Origin: Corylus avellana
Taxonomy: Eukaryota > Streptophyta > Magnoliopsida > Fagales > Betulaceae
Assembly: GCF_901000735.1 (NCBI RefSeq)
Contig: NC_081541.1
Coordinates: forward strand, 4,891,021-4,955,020
Direction of reading: 5' to 3'
DNA: 64,000 nucleotides
The notes below the pieces were generated by a model, which saw only the letters and a program-made list of their open reading frames with translations, ran no database searches and had not been told where the DNA came from. The translations under genes were made by a program, and so were the position numbers. The stretch's first letter is position 1; the number at the start of each line of letters is the position of its first letter. Shown piece by piece: positions 1-12,122 of the stretch.

Positions 1-2
1 TT

Positions 3-113
3 GCCGTAAAACAGAGGAAAGGCCAGCCTTTGCTCTTGGCAAAACTAGTGCAGCAACGACCACCTGAACCCCCGCCGCCACCTCCTACGTTGCCCACAGG
101 GCCAATCCCCTAA
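3..113 (+). CDS. Possible 3' end of an upstream gene (partial)
   Basis: An open frame enters from the left edge and ends at TAA (111-113), giving about 36 residues. It is rich in Lys, Gln and Arg, then has a run of prolines (PEPPPPPP) and ends TGPIP. Composition is more GC-rich and coding-like than the following 2 kb, which suggests a terminal exon. I do not recognise the protein, and the frame could be chance. No start or upstream splice site is visible. Confidence 0.3.
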   Translation, partial: AVKQRKGQPLLLAKLVQQRPPEPPPPPPTLPTGPIP

Positions 114-784
114 GGCATTCCATGTATTAGACATCTCTTGATGTGGGGTGAATGTCATCAATAGCTAAATATCCAAATCAAAATAGTATTTAGTCTAAAT
201 GTTAGTTCATCATCAACCAACCATTGAATATTGTATTTGTATTTGTTTTTGTTGTTTGTGGGTTTCAATCACCCTGTTTATTGTGGTTTTTTCTTGTTGT
301 AGGGACTTTTGTATCTAGAGTTTGTTACTCCTTGACGACATATTTCATTTTGTTTCGGCCATGCCTCCCTATCCTCAACTTCTTCCCGATGGTTGTTGTT
401 GTTGTTACCTAGCATAAGTTCGAATAGGGTTAAAATATCTCTCGAGGGTCATGCTTCTGCATGCACTGCCTTTATTGGGGCTAGGGTAAGATTGAAAGAT
501 CTCGCAACAGTCATGCTCCTGCCCGTGTCCTTTCTTTTGTGCCTATACCGCTTTATGCGACAATTTTTTTTTGGCTTTTGTCGAAGATGTAGAGAATTGG
601 GTCGTTTATGGTTCCTTTGAGATCATTTATGAATCCATTTCCTGTTTTCTACTTTTAGTTCCGACGCTTTTTTTTTTTTTTTTTTTGGGGGGGAGGGGCT
701 TTATTTAAATGCGTCATTTATGTAAAATGTATATTCTCACATTCATTTTTAAAAGTAGTTATAAAAGTCAATTTAATAGATTAA

Positions 785-815
<31 letters not shown>

Positions 816-2270
816 TCAAATCTAATGAAGGAATTTTATTAATCTAAAATCATGGTGTACGTTGCATTTTAATTAGTACTTGACTAAAAAGGCACACCTA
901 GTTCTCACACTACCAGTCTCTTAATTTCTTCCCACTTTAACTAATTTTAGTACTACTATATTAATTTGAGCATACCCTAATGCAACCTGTAAATATTTAA
1001 GCAAGAACCTTTTTTAAAAAGCTGTAAATTTGAGACTTTTCGGTCAGCCTACCAGGAAAAAGCTTTTGATTATCGAATCGGATCAAATTCAGCCTCTACT
1101 AGGTTTAGCCATTTAGGGCGTTTGTTGTATATGAGTTCCCTTGGCCAAATTGTTTAGTACGTCCTGCTATTGATCATTGACATTTGTCTGGGCCATAATA
1201 TAAGAAATTATATTTTACGAGAATTTTCAAATTCCTTGAGGCTGCCAAGGACCCTTCAACATATAAGGCACGCGTGCGCGCTCACATACAATAGCTAACG
1301 AGTTAAGCCAAACTTATACAAGTTGTGTTCACATTATTAATTAAGTTGAGCTTGGTTTATAAAAGCATATCTCGTTTAATTATCAAAATTAATTTTGTGT
1401 CCACAATTGGCTCAATTATTAAATACACTGAGTTTGAGTATGAACGAGTCAAGCCGTACTTATATGAGTTGTGTTCACATTATTAACCGAGTCGGGCCAA
1501 GTTTATACAAGCATATCTCATTTAATAATCGAGCATAATTTTGTGTCCATAATCGGCTCAATTATTAAATATACCAAGTTCGAGTCGAGTCTTTCTGAGT
1601 TAAATCTAAGCATGTTCGCAATCGACTCTATTCGTTTTTAACACCACTAATTGTAATCACATTTCCGGCACTCAACTGAGAACCCATTCATTGAGTTGAA
1701 AGACCCCAATATTGATTAACGAGAAACTATAGTTTGAAAGTACAATATCTGAAAATGTGCCAACATTATTATCACATCTGCTGAAGCCTTCCTCCAAAGG
1801 ACCCATAACAATGCCAATTCATGCATTATATAAGAATTTAAATAGCTTCCCGTCTTTAAATTTTGAAGTTTTAATTTATGCCTTTATTTGGCCCTGTGCT
1901 GATCTGAGCTCCACGTACTTGGCCTGGAATTTGGGAGAAATGGGAGACTAATATGGTTATATCTCTTCCACCTTAATCCAGTTGCCTAAATTTTTTTTTT
2001 TTATAAGTAATGTTGTATATATCAAAAAGTGTAAAATGCCCTTGAGTATGTAGGAAAACCAACGTTAGCCCACAATATGACCCAGATAAGAGGGCCCTAA
2101 GCCTTAAAAACCATAGGGCCGCAAAACAGACCCCTAAAAGTGTACAAAGACACGTGAATACGAGAAAAGTCTCATTTTTAAAGGCATTCACGGAACCGCA
2201 TTTTACATCAAAAGCACACACCGACTAGGATAAAATTTCTAGAATTAATTGGAAAATGAATAGTTATTAC
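114..2270. other. Intergenic AT-rich DNA, no gene seen
   Basis: This stretch has long T runs (about 669-686 and 786-808) and no open frame longer than about 80 codons with coding character. Between about 1280 and 1610 a segment about associated phrases 'gagttaagcc', 'acaagttgtgttcacattat' and 'taattttgtgtcca' occurs twice about 170 bases apart, an old tandem duplication. At 1990-2220 a T run followed by non-repetitive sequence resembles the 3' end of a minus-strand retroposon, but no flanking duplication was found. Confidence 0.5.
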
Positions 2271-2544
2271 ATCTTTTTACTGTATTTTTTTTATTTTTTA
2301 CAAATTTGACGTGTCAGTTAAGCTTTTCTTATAGACATGTGAAGGATGAAGAGTGAAAATGCTTAATAATTTCATCAATTATGAACAATCACATCAAATT
2401 TGTCAACGAGTTGCAATAAAAGCTAAACAATATACGGCTCTGAAACAACTTTTCCTTGTAAGGTTATCACCATATTTCAAAGATGAATGGGAAAGCAACC
2501 TTTGACAACAAACAATCTTTCTAGACATATGCTTTTGTATATAC
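2270..2544 (+). promoter_or_regulatory. Orphaned promoter block of GDSL copy A
   Basis: This block aligns by eye with the immediate upstream regions of copies B, D, G, H and I. Shared phrases are 'gacgtgt.agttaagct', 'gtgaaaatgcttaataatt', 'atttcaaagat', 'tttgacaaca' and 'atgcttttgtatata'. In the other copies it lies within about 400 bases of the start codon and ends in a TATA run. Here it stops inside the TATA run at 2544 and is followed by foreign sequence, so it lies 4.65 kb from the copy A start codon. The TTGAC cores are possible W-boxes (inference). Confidence 0.7.
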
Positions 2545-3211
2545 TAGTGGGATGGCACGTGCAATGCACGTGTTTGGTTTTTGGTATTAAAATATGAGAA
2601 ATAGTTAATTTACATAACATACATATGTCTTCATCTTGCATGATTACTTTAAAATTTGTTTCAAAATACTATACTTTACAATTTAGTGAAAGGAGAAGAT
2701 GAAGCTATGGATTAATAGGTTGTCCGGAGAACAAGCTCTTTATATATATTACAGACCAAATGTTCATTAATACAGAAAAAAAAGAAGTTGTTGCATAAAG
2801 AGACTCGTAGAAATAATGAGCGGATGTGCTGCTTTAAGAGACTACTTCTACAAAGAGAAAACATAGTATGAGCAAAAGTTTAGATATTTCAGATTTATCA
2901 GTTATCAAAGGGAATATTAATTTCAAATGAGGTACCTAGCTAGAGCTTGGGCATAGAGATGCGCAACACTCTTGTACATGTACATCGACCAGAAGCTTTT
3001 CTTGCTGTTGCCGGAGACGGGTGGTAGTCTTCTCCATTTCTACCACCTTTACTCCTAGGTCTTCTGTGTACCACACCACCAATTTTTTTCAACTCATTTT
3101 TTTTTCCTGCTTTAAATTCACGTGTTTCTATTTGTAGTATATGAGCATATGTTGTAAAACTCCAACCTGATTCCTTAAGCTCTTCATCTCCTCATTTCTG
3201 ACACTTAGACG

Positions 3212-3598
3212 TCATGTCATGTCAGAAACTGAAGCAGCACCTTGGATACTAAATGCCAATGAATTATTAATAGCATCAGCATCAGACCTATTAGCCAACA
3301 ATCTTTGATTCTGTGGAGTTATGAGGCCTTTGGCCACTGCCATAGTAGTCGAATCATGTAGCATAACAGAATCATGAATGCTGATGGGACGATTGTCAAA
3401 GACAAAAATTGGATGCCATACGTCAAGGTGCATAGCAGGTTTGCCGGGTGATCAACGGGTATGTCAGGGTGTGCATCAAGCACTTCAGGGTGAACAATAG
3501 GCAAGTCAGGTTGTACATTAGGCATAACAATGAGTTGTGTTGCAAGAGCAACATTTAAGTCGATGTTGTTAATGGATGATGATGATGTTGCCATGTTT
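3212..3598 (-). pseudogene. Unrecognised frameshifted gene remnant inside the Helitron-like element
   Basis: A minus-strand frame starting MATSSSSINN runs about 50 residues with a run of Pro/His/Asp-rich repeats (PDLPIVHPE, LDAHPDIPVDHP). It continues in another frame as MHLDVWHPIFV... to DADAINNSLAFSIQGAAS before a stop at 3212. Taken together the two frames look like one protein interrupted by a shift near 3430. I do not recognise the family. It may be a host fragment carried by the surrounding element, or a chance frame. Confidence 0.3.
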
Positions 3599-4349
3599 AG
3601 GAGAGTAAGGAAAATATTTGAGAATATGAAGAATTTACGATTCTTCAAGTATAAAGGTTGTAGTACATAAAGAATTATTTTATAAGGCTAATAACAAATT
3701 TGAGGATGATTAAATAGTGAATGATTGATTATTAAGAAGGAAATGATGGAAGAATAAGTTAAGAAGGGTAGAATAATGCTGTCAATTAATTACAAATTAT
3801 TGGAGGTGTGTTTTGAGTGTCGGTAGACGTATGACTTATGAGGATATATGATGTTTTGATCAAATTGTGATTTTAATAGCCACATTATTCTTAGTAGGAC
3901 ACAAGCAGGCCACCTAGAATTACTCAAGAAAACTACACCCCTACTCAATCAATATACATCTTCTATTACTTATACTACTCTAGAATATTATAAAATTTTA
4001 GATTAAGCTTCCACATGAGACAGTAGATCAAGGAATAATGCGAAATGAAATGATAAGGATGAGTTAAATGGGTCAAAATCCAACTTCATATTATCACTAA
4101 TAAACTTTACACGGGTTTAGAACAATTAAACTCTTACAGTCAATAAGAAACAAAACCCAACCTGTCTTTCACGTGCTTCTGTTTCAATTATGTAAATATG
4201 TGTAAGATTGAGAAATTGATACAATAGTTGACTAAAAGCTGCTTGACACCTTCTATGGTTTTGTTGCAAAATCTGAATAGCATTCATTATCATGAATCGA
4301 TGATTGAAAAAGATAAGAGAGATGAGGGATAAACCAAATTTTTTTAAGA

Positions 4350-4590
4350 GATGAGGGACCAACCGGATTATTTACCGGAAATCCAAGTAATAGGTTGATA
4401 GAGTTAGTAGACAAAATTGAAGAAACAAATTGAAAGAGATAAGAAAGATGAGGGACCAACCGGATTATTTACCGGAAATCCAAGTAATAGGTTGATAGAG
4501 TTAGTAGACAAAATTGAAGAAACAAATTGAAAGAGATAAGAAAGATGAGGGACAAACCGGATTTTTCGCCGGAAATCCAGCTAATAGGCC
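4350..4590. repeat. 97-bp tandem repeat, about 2.5 units
   Basis: The phrase 'gatgagggaccaaccgg' recurs at 4350, 4447 and (as gatgagggacaaaccgg) 4544, a constant period of 97 bases. Each unit includes 'ccggaaatccaagtaatagg' and 'gttagtagacaaaattgaag'. The third unit is partial and diverged. Confidence 0.85.
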
Positions 4591-4808
4591 TACCGCCTAT
4601 GCACGTTAATTTTTTACAGAGTTCCATTTCCTGCAACATTTAAGGAGAGAAGGAGAGAAAGAAAAAATAAAAAGTGTAATCTTACCACTTGTTGAGATTT
4701 TAAAATAGCACTTATCATTCGGTTATATTTGTCTTGAAAGTCTGGGTAAAAAGTCAAATCCATATCATATCTTGATAAACATTTGCAGAATACATAGAAA
4801 AAGAAGTT

Positions 4809-4980
4809 AAACACATATTTGAGAAAGTTTTATCAAAGGATACTCACTTGATTGTAGGAAAAAAAAAAAAAAAAAATCATGTCCTGACATATGGAGGAAA
4901 AAAAACCTAAACACAGATTTGAGCTGGAAGCTTCATCAAAGGAGACTTTCCTGATTGTAGGAAAAAAAAAAAAAAAAATT
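4809..4980. repeat. Diverged direct duplication, about 100-bp period
   Basis: 'aaacacatatttgag ... atcaaaggatactcacttgattgtagg' plus a poly-A run is followed 100 bases later by 'aaacacagatttgag ... atcaaaggagactttcctgattgtagg' plus another poly-A run. This is an old local duplication with no coding value. Confidence 0.7.
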
Positions 4981-5231
4981 GCAGTCAAAAATAGAAAAGG
5001 GGAAGCGGGAGTGGGAGTAGTTGGGGAAAGGAGAAGAAAACAAAAAGTAATTAGGTGGGTTGGTCGGGTATGATGTGGAAACAAATAAATAATAAAAAAT
5101 ACAATAATAAAAGAAAAGACGAAGATAAGCTCATTGTCGGCAAATGCCAAATGGTGCGGAATTTTCCAAAACTCAGAATAGTAATGCTAGGGAGAAGCAT
5201 TTTATCAGCGACCCATCCGCACCTTGCTGAG

Positions 5232-7088
5232 CTGGCGTGGTTAACTGAACCATGGTTATCAATTTTTTTATTTAAAAAAAGAAAAATATCTCGTGATGGA
5301 CTAAAGGCAGATTACGATTTCAAATTTTTCCTTTCTTCCCCCAAATCCCCAAAACGTTTCCCTCTCTTCCTCTCCCACGCTGCTCCCTCCCTCCCCTCAT
5401 CTTCCGCCGCCGCCAACCTCCAAGCACTGCCGCCACCGAAGGCCACCCATGCCACCACCGGTTAAGCTGACCATCCAAAACCACCGAACGTCACCAGCTC
5501 GAAATCCGTCTCTGAGTGAACTGAACACGCTGACGTTTGCCTCAGCCACTGCCGTAGCCATCGCAGGTATGCGTCTTCTCTCTTTGAGTCTTGCCATCTT
5601 TCCGTTTCTTGCCTTTATTGTTGTGCTGCTGTGCAGGTGTTGAAGCAAGCCTCTAGGCTTTTTGCTGCGAGCTGGGTCCGGGATACCGGTCCGGAGCTTC
5701 GGCCAAATGATTATAAGAAGCATGAAGAGAGTGAGAGTAAGAGTGAGGATAAGCCCGGTGGAGCAAAAAGTAAGACTAAAGAGGAAGAACCATCGGCGTT
5801 GGAAGATGTTGGTAAGAATTTCATCACTTTCTTTGTCATGGGTTTTGGGGCCATTTGGGTTTTGTGGGGGTTAGACTGTAGGTGGGTGAGGGTGAACTCC
5901 AAAATTTTTTAAGGGAAAATTTTTTTCTTAAGGCCCAGCCCCCACGATTGTGCTCTAAGTCTAGGCCTATCACCTGCTTGTAGAAAAAACTCTGTGGATT
6001 TTCCTTGAATTTGTAGTTTATTGAGTTGAATTCTCACTGTGCGCCTCTGTTTTTATTAAGTGACTTACATAATTTGTTCACATTTCCTCTAGGGATTTGA
6101 TAAGAGAACATAGCAAGAGAGAAGTGCCAACCCCATTAAGCTATTGTTAATGCCTTAGATTTTCTAAAGTTTTCGTTCAGTTTTGGATAATCATTATGTT
6201 CATTCTTGCAGATACAATGATGAAGTTTCCATTTTTTCTGACAACTCTGGAGCTTATCTATAAGCATGCCGAAACGTGTAGTGTTTTGGGGGAAAAACAT
6301 TGCTATGGTCTATGGAGTTTGTATCTTCATAAGGCTATTCGATTGTGATTTAAGTCCATGATCATGACTCAGGAGATTCCCAACCAAGTTCAAAGATTAT
6401 ATGGAGTCACTTCAATCACACTTCCTTAAATCGCATTCGATCGGTGGAATCAGGATGCAAAAAAGTTAAAATTGCCATCCCCACAAGACATTGTACTTGA
6501 ATGCACCAAAAATAGGCAGTACAAGGAACAAATATCAACGTGTTGCATCAAAATATCCAGTTAACATCTCTACTCCTTTGAATATAAATGTTTCCAGTTA
6601 GAATGTAGGAACAACCTAAAGATACAAACAATGAAGACAATAATACGGTACATCGTGTAATAGAAAATTGTCTTCTCCTTTGCTATTGCTTTGGGTTGCC
6701 TCTCCAATAACCACGGTGTGTCAATTCTCCCATCTCTTCTACCTCCGGATTGTATCCAGTTTTAACCCAGCTTGCAGTATAAAGCCTAGAGGCTTCCTTC
6801 AACACCTGCACAGCAGCACAACAATGATGGCAAGGAACGGAAAGATGGCAAAACTTGAAGAGAGAAGATGCATGGTGGCGTTTAGTGGTGGCAGTGCTTG
6901 GAGGTTGGCCGCGGCGGAAGATGAGGGGAGGGAGGGAGCAGCGTGGGAGAAGAAGAGAGGGAAATGTTTTGGGGATTTGGGGGGAAGAAATGAAAAACTT
7001 GAAATAGTAACCTGCTTTTAGTCTATCACGAGTGATATTTTTTTTTTAAATAAAAAAATTGATAACCATGGTTCTGTTAACCACGCCA
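5232..7088. mobile_element. Foldback (Mutator-like) element with gene-like fragments
   Basis: The left end 'ctggcgtggttaactgaacc' is matched in inverted orientation by the right end 'ggttctgttaaccacgccag'. The inverted similarity continues inward for several hundred bases (roughly 5232-5690 against 6740-7088). It includes the 'ccctccctcccctcatcttccg' and 'caacacctgcacagcagcac' stretches in mirror form. This is a long-TIR foldback structure of about 1.86 kb. No transposase was seen. Part of the arm and the loop have exon-like composition. No clear target duplication was found, perhaps because the right flank was altered. Its right end lies about 107 bases upstream of the copy A start codon. 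Confidence 0.65.
5449..5870 (+). pseudogene. Captured gene-like fragment in the foldback element (unrecognised)
   Basis: The stretch around 5450-5640 contains a putative intron with donor 'caggtatgcg' near 5565 and acceptor 'gctgtgcag' at 5637. The downstream frame reads VLKQASRLFAASWV, then a charged stretch (KHEESESKSEDKPGG), then a hydrophobic segment (FITFFVMGFGAIWVLWG) that could span a membrane. It ends in a stop a few codons later. This looks like a captured exon of a small membrane protein. I cannot name the donor gene. Confidence 0.35.
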
Positions 7089-7195
7089 GAGTACTCCCTT
7101 CCATTCCAAACAATCAAACATCAAAGAGTACTCCCTCCTTGGTTTCCGTACCATTTGCAATCTCTCTCTCTCTCTCTCTCTTTGTTTCTCCAAAT

Positions 7196-9695
7196 ATGGA
7201 GTCTCCTATCATTCTCAACTACTTCACAATTTCTGTCTCTTGCTTTTGCATGCTTTTGTTGTATGCTTCCACACTGAACCTTGTGTTTGCTCTGAAAAAT
7301 TGTACCTTTCCGGCAATCTTCAACTTTGGAGACTCAAATTCTGATACCGGTGGATTATCTGCTGCCTTTAGTCCACGGACACCCCCTTATGGGGAGACCT
7401 TTTTTCACACGCCTGCTGGAAGGTACTCAGATGGCCGCCTCATTATCGATTTCATGGGTATGTTATATGTCTAACCTTGACTGTTATATATATATATATA
7501 TATCATGGAATTAGATCCTCAAAATAGCCTACTTTCCAGCTACCCATTTCAGCTGTTTTTTATTGTGTAAAATATTATTGCAAAAATAGAAAACATAGTA
7601 CATAGATTGAATTAACGCTACTAGCTACTAGGCCCATGGAGACCCAGATACACTCATTATTTTTCTCATTGATTCTTCGCAATTTCTCCTTCATACAAAA
7701 CATGATGGAAAAGCAGAGTATATATCCGGGGCAGCATATTGGAGGGCTTGATATCACACTTATCCAAAATGCTTAAACTAATCGGAAGAGGTAAATTTAA
7801 TCATTTAATCGACACTTAGCACTCTTCTTCACATAAGTTTGATCACAGGTCCTTTGACTCTGATGCTATGTTAAATTACCACTTATTCAAAAAACTTAAA
7901 CTGATAGGAAGCGGTAAATTTAATTATTTAATCAACACTTAACAATTACCATATTAGATAATTATTTATCTTGAAAGTTTAAGTTGATAGAAAGTGATAA
8001 ACTTAATCATTTAATTTAGATTTTAACATTATGATCAAACCCTTATACCTTAATTGAATGGTTACAGCATTGAGTTTTGGTCTCCCGTATTTGAGCGCAT
8101 ATCTTGATTCCTTGGGGACCAACTTCAAGCACGGTGCCAATTTTGCCACGGCCGCCTCCACAATCATGCTACCAGCAACAATTATGCCAACTGTAGGTGG
8201 ATATAGTCCCTTCTACCTCGATGCCCAATACATGGAATTTGTGCAGTTCAAGATCAGATCACAAATAATAAGGCAAAAGGGTAAACTTTTTCTAATTCAA
8301 TGTCCAAAATACATGTCAATTTAATAAATTAGTAATTATTTGTTTAGACTGGGAGTGCTTAATTGTAGATATCTATATTATCAACTTCCTTTTGTTTTTC
8401 TTGCAGGAGGAATATATGCAAATTTAATGCCCGAGAGTGAATATTTTCCAAAAGCTTTGTACACATTCGATATCGGTCACAATGATCTTGGTGAGGGGTT
8501 TAGCAACATGTCTATAGAGGCAGTCAATGCTTCTGTCCCCGATATAGTCAACAACTTCTCTATTAATGTTAAGGTAAAGTGAGATTATGATTAATCATTT
8601 ATGGCTTCCGCTAGGCATATTACTCATGGATTCAGATTTTCCTGTCCGGTTTTCAAAGAATTGGGGCAGGGAATGAAAGAGCCGTACGGGTATTGGGGTA
8701 TACGAGCAGGTTTTCGGGTGTTTTGGAGTGTGAGTAGGAGTGACAATTCGTTTTCGCATGTCAAAGCATGGATTAAAAAACTATATAAATCAGCCTTATT
8801 TTACATATTTAATTAAACAGATCAGACCCATTAATCCTAATTTGCTACTTTTGTATTGTGTTTGTGAGTAATGTCAATAATTTGCCAAATCCTAGATGTG
8901 GAGCCTATCTATTCTCCTTATTCTCCTCCTGAATTTTTTGGAATTCAGGCAAGGAATCTCAATCGATTACTCCAGGAGAAATAGTTGTGATTTAGGGCCT
9001 AATTAAGGAATAAGATGTAAAAACAAGTAACTGGGTTTTGTTTTCTGTTAATGTCTATTGCCTAATCAAGTGAAGTTTTATGATGATATAGAGAGTATAT
9101 GATTTGGGAGGTAGATCATTTCGGATCCACAACATAGGACCAATTGGTTGCCTGCCCTATATCTTGACCAATTTTTCAACAGCTGAAAGGGACAACTATG
9201 GTTGCGCAAAGCCCTATAATGATGTTGCTCAATATTTCAACTACAAGTTGAAGGAGGCCATAGTTCAGCTTAGGATCAGTCTTCCTTTAGCTGCAATTAC
9301 ACATGTCGACGTCTACTCTGCCAAGTACTCTCTATTCCGTGAACCAAACAAATATGGTAAGTGTTACGCGAGAATCATGTGCTTTAAAAATAGACGTTAA
9401 GAATTCTCAAGTTTATAATTTTGGTTGGAAATATGCAGGATTTGAGCTTCCACTTGTTGCTTGTTGTGGGTATGGAGGGAAGTACAACTATAACACTAGT
9501 GTTGGGTGTGGAGGAACAATCACAGTGAATGGAAGCCAAATATTCGTGGGTTCATGTGCACGCCCCTCAGTCAGAGTAATTTGGGATGGAGCTCACTACA
9601 CCGAGGCTGCTAATAAGTTTGTTTTTGACCAAATTTCAACCGGAACCTTTTCAGATCCACCCATACCCTTGACAATGGCATGTCATCGCCTTTAG
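7196..9695 (+). CDS. GDSL esterase/lipase, copy A (intact, 5 exons, 387 aa)
   Basis: Exons are 7196-7457, 8068-8280, 8407-8573, 9092-9356 and 9439-9695; all junctions are GT..AG and the frame closes at TAG. The start is the ATG shared by all copies (MESPII), giving a signal peptide ending near VFA at residue 32. Catalytic blocks are GDSNSDTGG with Ser47, GANFATAAS in exon 2, GHND (Asn184; other copies have GQND), GPIGCLPY, and DGAH (Asp352, His355). Family knowledge: these are secreted SGNH-fold esterases acting on acyl or acetyl esters; the substrate cannot be told. Exon 3 is one codon shorter than in the other copies, and intron 2 lacks the MITE. The normal promoter block has been pushed 4.65 kb upstream by insertions, so its expression may differ. 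Confidence 0.88.
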
Positions 9696-10383
9696 TTAAA
9701 TGCCCCCACTCAAAAATAAATAAAATAAAATGCCCTTGCATGTGGCATCATATTTGAAAGATTGATATTAAATATTAATATCAATGATTCAATATGAAGT
9801 GTTTAATTATTATATAAGTTAATGTCTAATAATTGTAAACCTAGTATAAGCTGTAATACTCATTTCATTATGGAAATTAAATGCTTAGGGTATTATAACT
9901 TTTTTATAAAATGACTGAATCTTAATGGTGAAAAAAGTTTAGAACCAAAATTTGATAGATAAATCTAATTGCTTAGTTGTTCTGAAAAAAAAAAACTATT
10001 TGAGTCATGGAGAGAGTCCTATGGGATAGAATTATAGAATTGACCATTGTGAATGTCGGATTCGGATTTGTGGTGGTATGGTCCTAAATGTCCCACATGA
10101 CTAATAATACTAACTCATAAGCATAAATTAATATGACTCTTACTATACTAATTCCAACTCGCTTGACTCTCTCTCATGATACTAAATCCTTAATATAACT
10201 AATAGTGCTCTCAAAATCAAGCAATAAATAAGTATTCAATTCTTGCCTTTTGATGGACTAACAATATTAATTTCGCCATAAAATGTTTGTGGTTGGAAAA
10301 TGTTTGGCACGTACAATTTTTATTTATTTTTACTTTTTTATATATATTTTCATTCAATTATATTAAACTTTAAATTACGATAA

Positions 10384-10600
10384 TGTCTCGATTGGGTCTT
10401 ACGAGTCCCGACCGGTTCCAATCATTGTCCCGACTAGGTTCTGGTGGAGGTCCAGTTAGGTCCTGGCAGGATCTTGGCTAGTCCCGATCAAGTTCCGGTG
10501 ATGTTCCGACGGGGTGCCAATTAGGTTCCAACCGGGTTCGGGTCGAGTCTCGGTGAAGTCCTGGCGGGTCCATGCGATGTCTCGACTAAGTCTATCAATT
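10384..10600. repeat. GC-rich degenerate minisatellite, copy A flank
   Basis: A core close to TCCCGACYRGGTYCYGG recurs with many substitutions at roughly 11-22 base spacing, in an otherwise AT-rich region. It is the same block as at 17376, 21854, 30848 and 37140. It is followed each time by 'tttgagaat.agatgct.aaactcg'. Confidence 0.7.
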
Positions 10601-11576
10601 TGAGAATGAGATGCTCAAGCTTGAAAAATAGTTTATGGTTTTAAAAAATGAAAACAATTTTTTAAAAATTAAAGAAGCTTTGTAGGTCAAATCGAAAATA
10701 TTTTTCATTGACTATTATTTTCCATCACACCAAACACTCGAAAAATACAAAAAAAATATTGTTTTTTAGAAAATCATTTTACGTCAAAACATATGGAATG
10801 TAAGTTACTTATTTAACAAAAATAACGCATTCCAAATTCAAATTTTAAATAAAAACTAGATACAGTATGAAATGCCAACAGAATTGACAAGATAACGTGT
10901 GTTTTCCTTACATTCTCGGAAAGTCTTTCATTGGAGTATAATTCGGTTTGGTGAGAAAGACTTGGATTCCTCAAGGTAAATTAATATTAGGTGTGTATGT
11001 CATTCTTGGTCTTATTATTGACTTGTTTTTTATTAAAAAATTTGGTGTGGGCTAGTTTATTAATGTTGAGCTCTGTTTTTAAAAATTGCGATTGTTTTTT
11101 TTTATTTTCATGTTTACTTTTTTATTTTCCTTCTTTTTCCTGTTGAATTGTTTTTTTTTTTTTTTTAAAAAAAAAATTTAAATAATAATTAATGCATGAA
11201 AAAAATATAATCGCATAACGCGGGTTATAGGACACAGTTCTCTCCCCTTTTCTTACGGTTAGAAACATTGAATCTTGAACAGATAAGCTCACAATTTCTT
11301 CCCATTCCTTTCTTTTAATTTGAAAATTTTATTCACTTGAGTTTGTGGACGAATATTATTCCAGATTTTGTTCATCTTAGTTTTGTTAAATTATCAATTA
11401 TTTCAAAAGTTTAAGTTGATAGGAAGAAATAAATTTAATCACTTAATCATTACTTTAACACTCTTCATGTGTGAGCTCAAATTTCTTTTTAATAGGTGAG
11501 GCTTAACACGTAAAAGATTTAATTTAAATAAGGGTCATTTGACAGAGTTAATGTTCAAACTTAAAATCTTTGCTCT

Positions 11577-12122
11577 TGTTGGTGTATGACTTGAATGTGG
11601 CCCATCCGTTGGACTACTTGTCCTAGTAGGAGAAGTAGCCAACTTACTTCTCCTCCACCAATAGGTTTTGTTTTGTCCTTTTACTTCTCAATCAAGGAGA
11701 AGTTGTTTGGTCGGCTACACACCTTATCTAAGGAGCAGGCTGCCACATAGCGAAAGGGGGAGAAAAATTAGAAGCCACACATTTCATTAGGGTTTTCTCA
11801 CTTTGTTATGCCTTATGGCACTTAGAGAAGAAGAGAGTTTTCTTTGTTAATTTTTTTTTCTTTTTTGTATTTTTTTCTTTTGTGTGAGAGTAAGATTTGG
11901 GTGTATTGAGGCTTTAGGTTTTGAGTGATTTTTTGCCTGTTATCTTTGTACTCCATAGTACTTCATCTTTTGATAGTGAATTTTCTCCTAGTTGTATAAG
12001 CCAGTGGATGTAGGCTTGTTAAGTGGAACTACTTAAATCTTGGTGTGGTGTGTGGTTGATTTATTTTCTATTATGTTCTTTTCTGCTTTTTTGGGATCCT
12101 CTATTAAATTCCATGCACAACA
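11577..12122. mobile_element. Solo LTR of a retrotransposon (546 bp)
   Basis: The element begins TGTTGGTGTATGAC and ends CATGCACAACA, so it has TG..CA ends with TGTTG/CAACA inverted termini. It is flanked by gctct (11572-11576) and gcttt (12123-12127), a 5-bp target duplication with one change. The target is a dispersed repeat whose intact form reads 'gctctgata.cat.ttaaatta'. No internal domain follows, so it is a solo LTR left by LTR-LTR recombination. A truncated copy lies at 38338-38602. Confidence 0.75.

Larger units (their letters stand above)
2544..5231 (-). mobile_element. Helitron-like element (3' end at 2544), extent unresolved
   Basis: Read on the minus strand, the left edge ends in a short hairpin (CACGTGCATTGCACGTG) followed by CCATCCCACTAG and then T from the target. 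A hairpin just before a CTAG end inserted next to T is the classic Helitron 3' terminus. The insertion falls within the TATA stretch of the copy A promoter. The other end (A|TC) was not identified, so the right limit given is only where the next element starts. The interior has no Rep/helicase, so it would be non-autonomous. It carries minor tandem repeats and a frameshifted gene-like stretch, listed separately. Confidence 0.5.
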
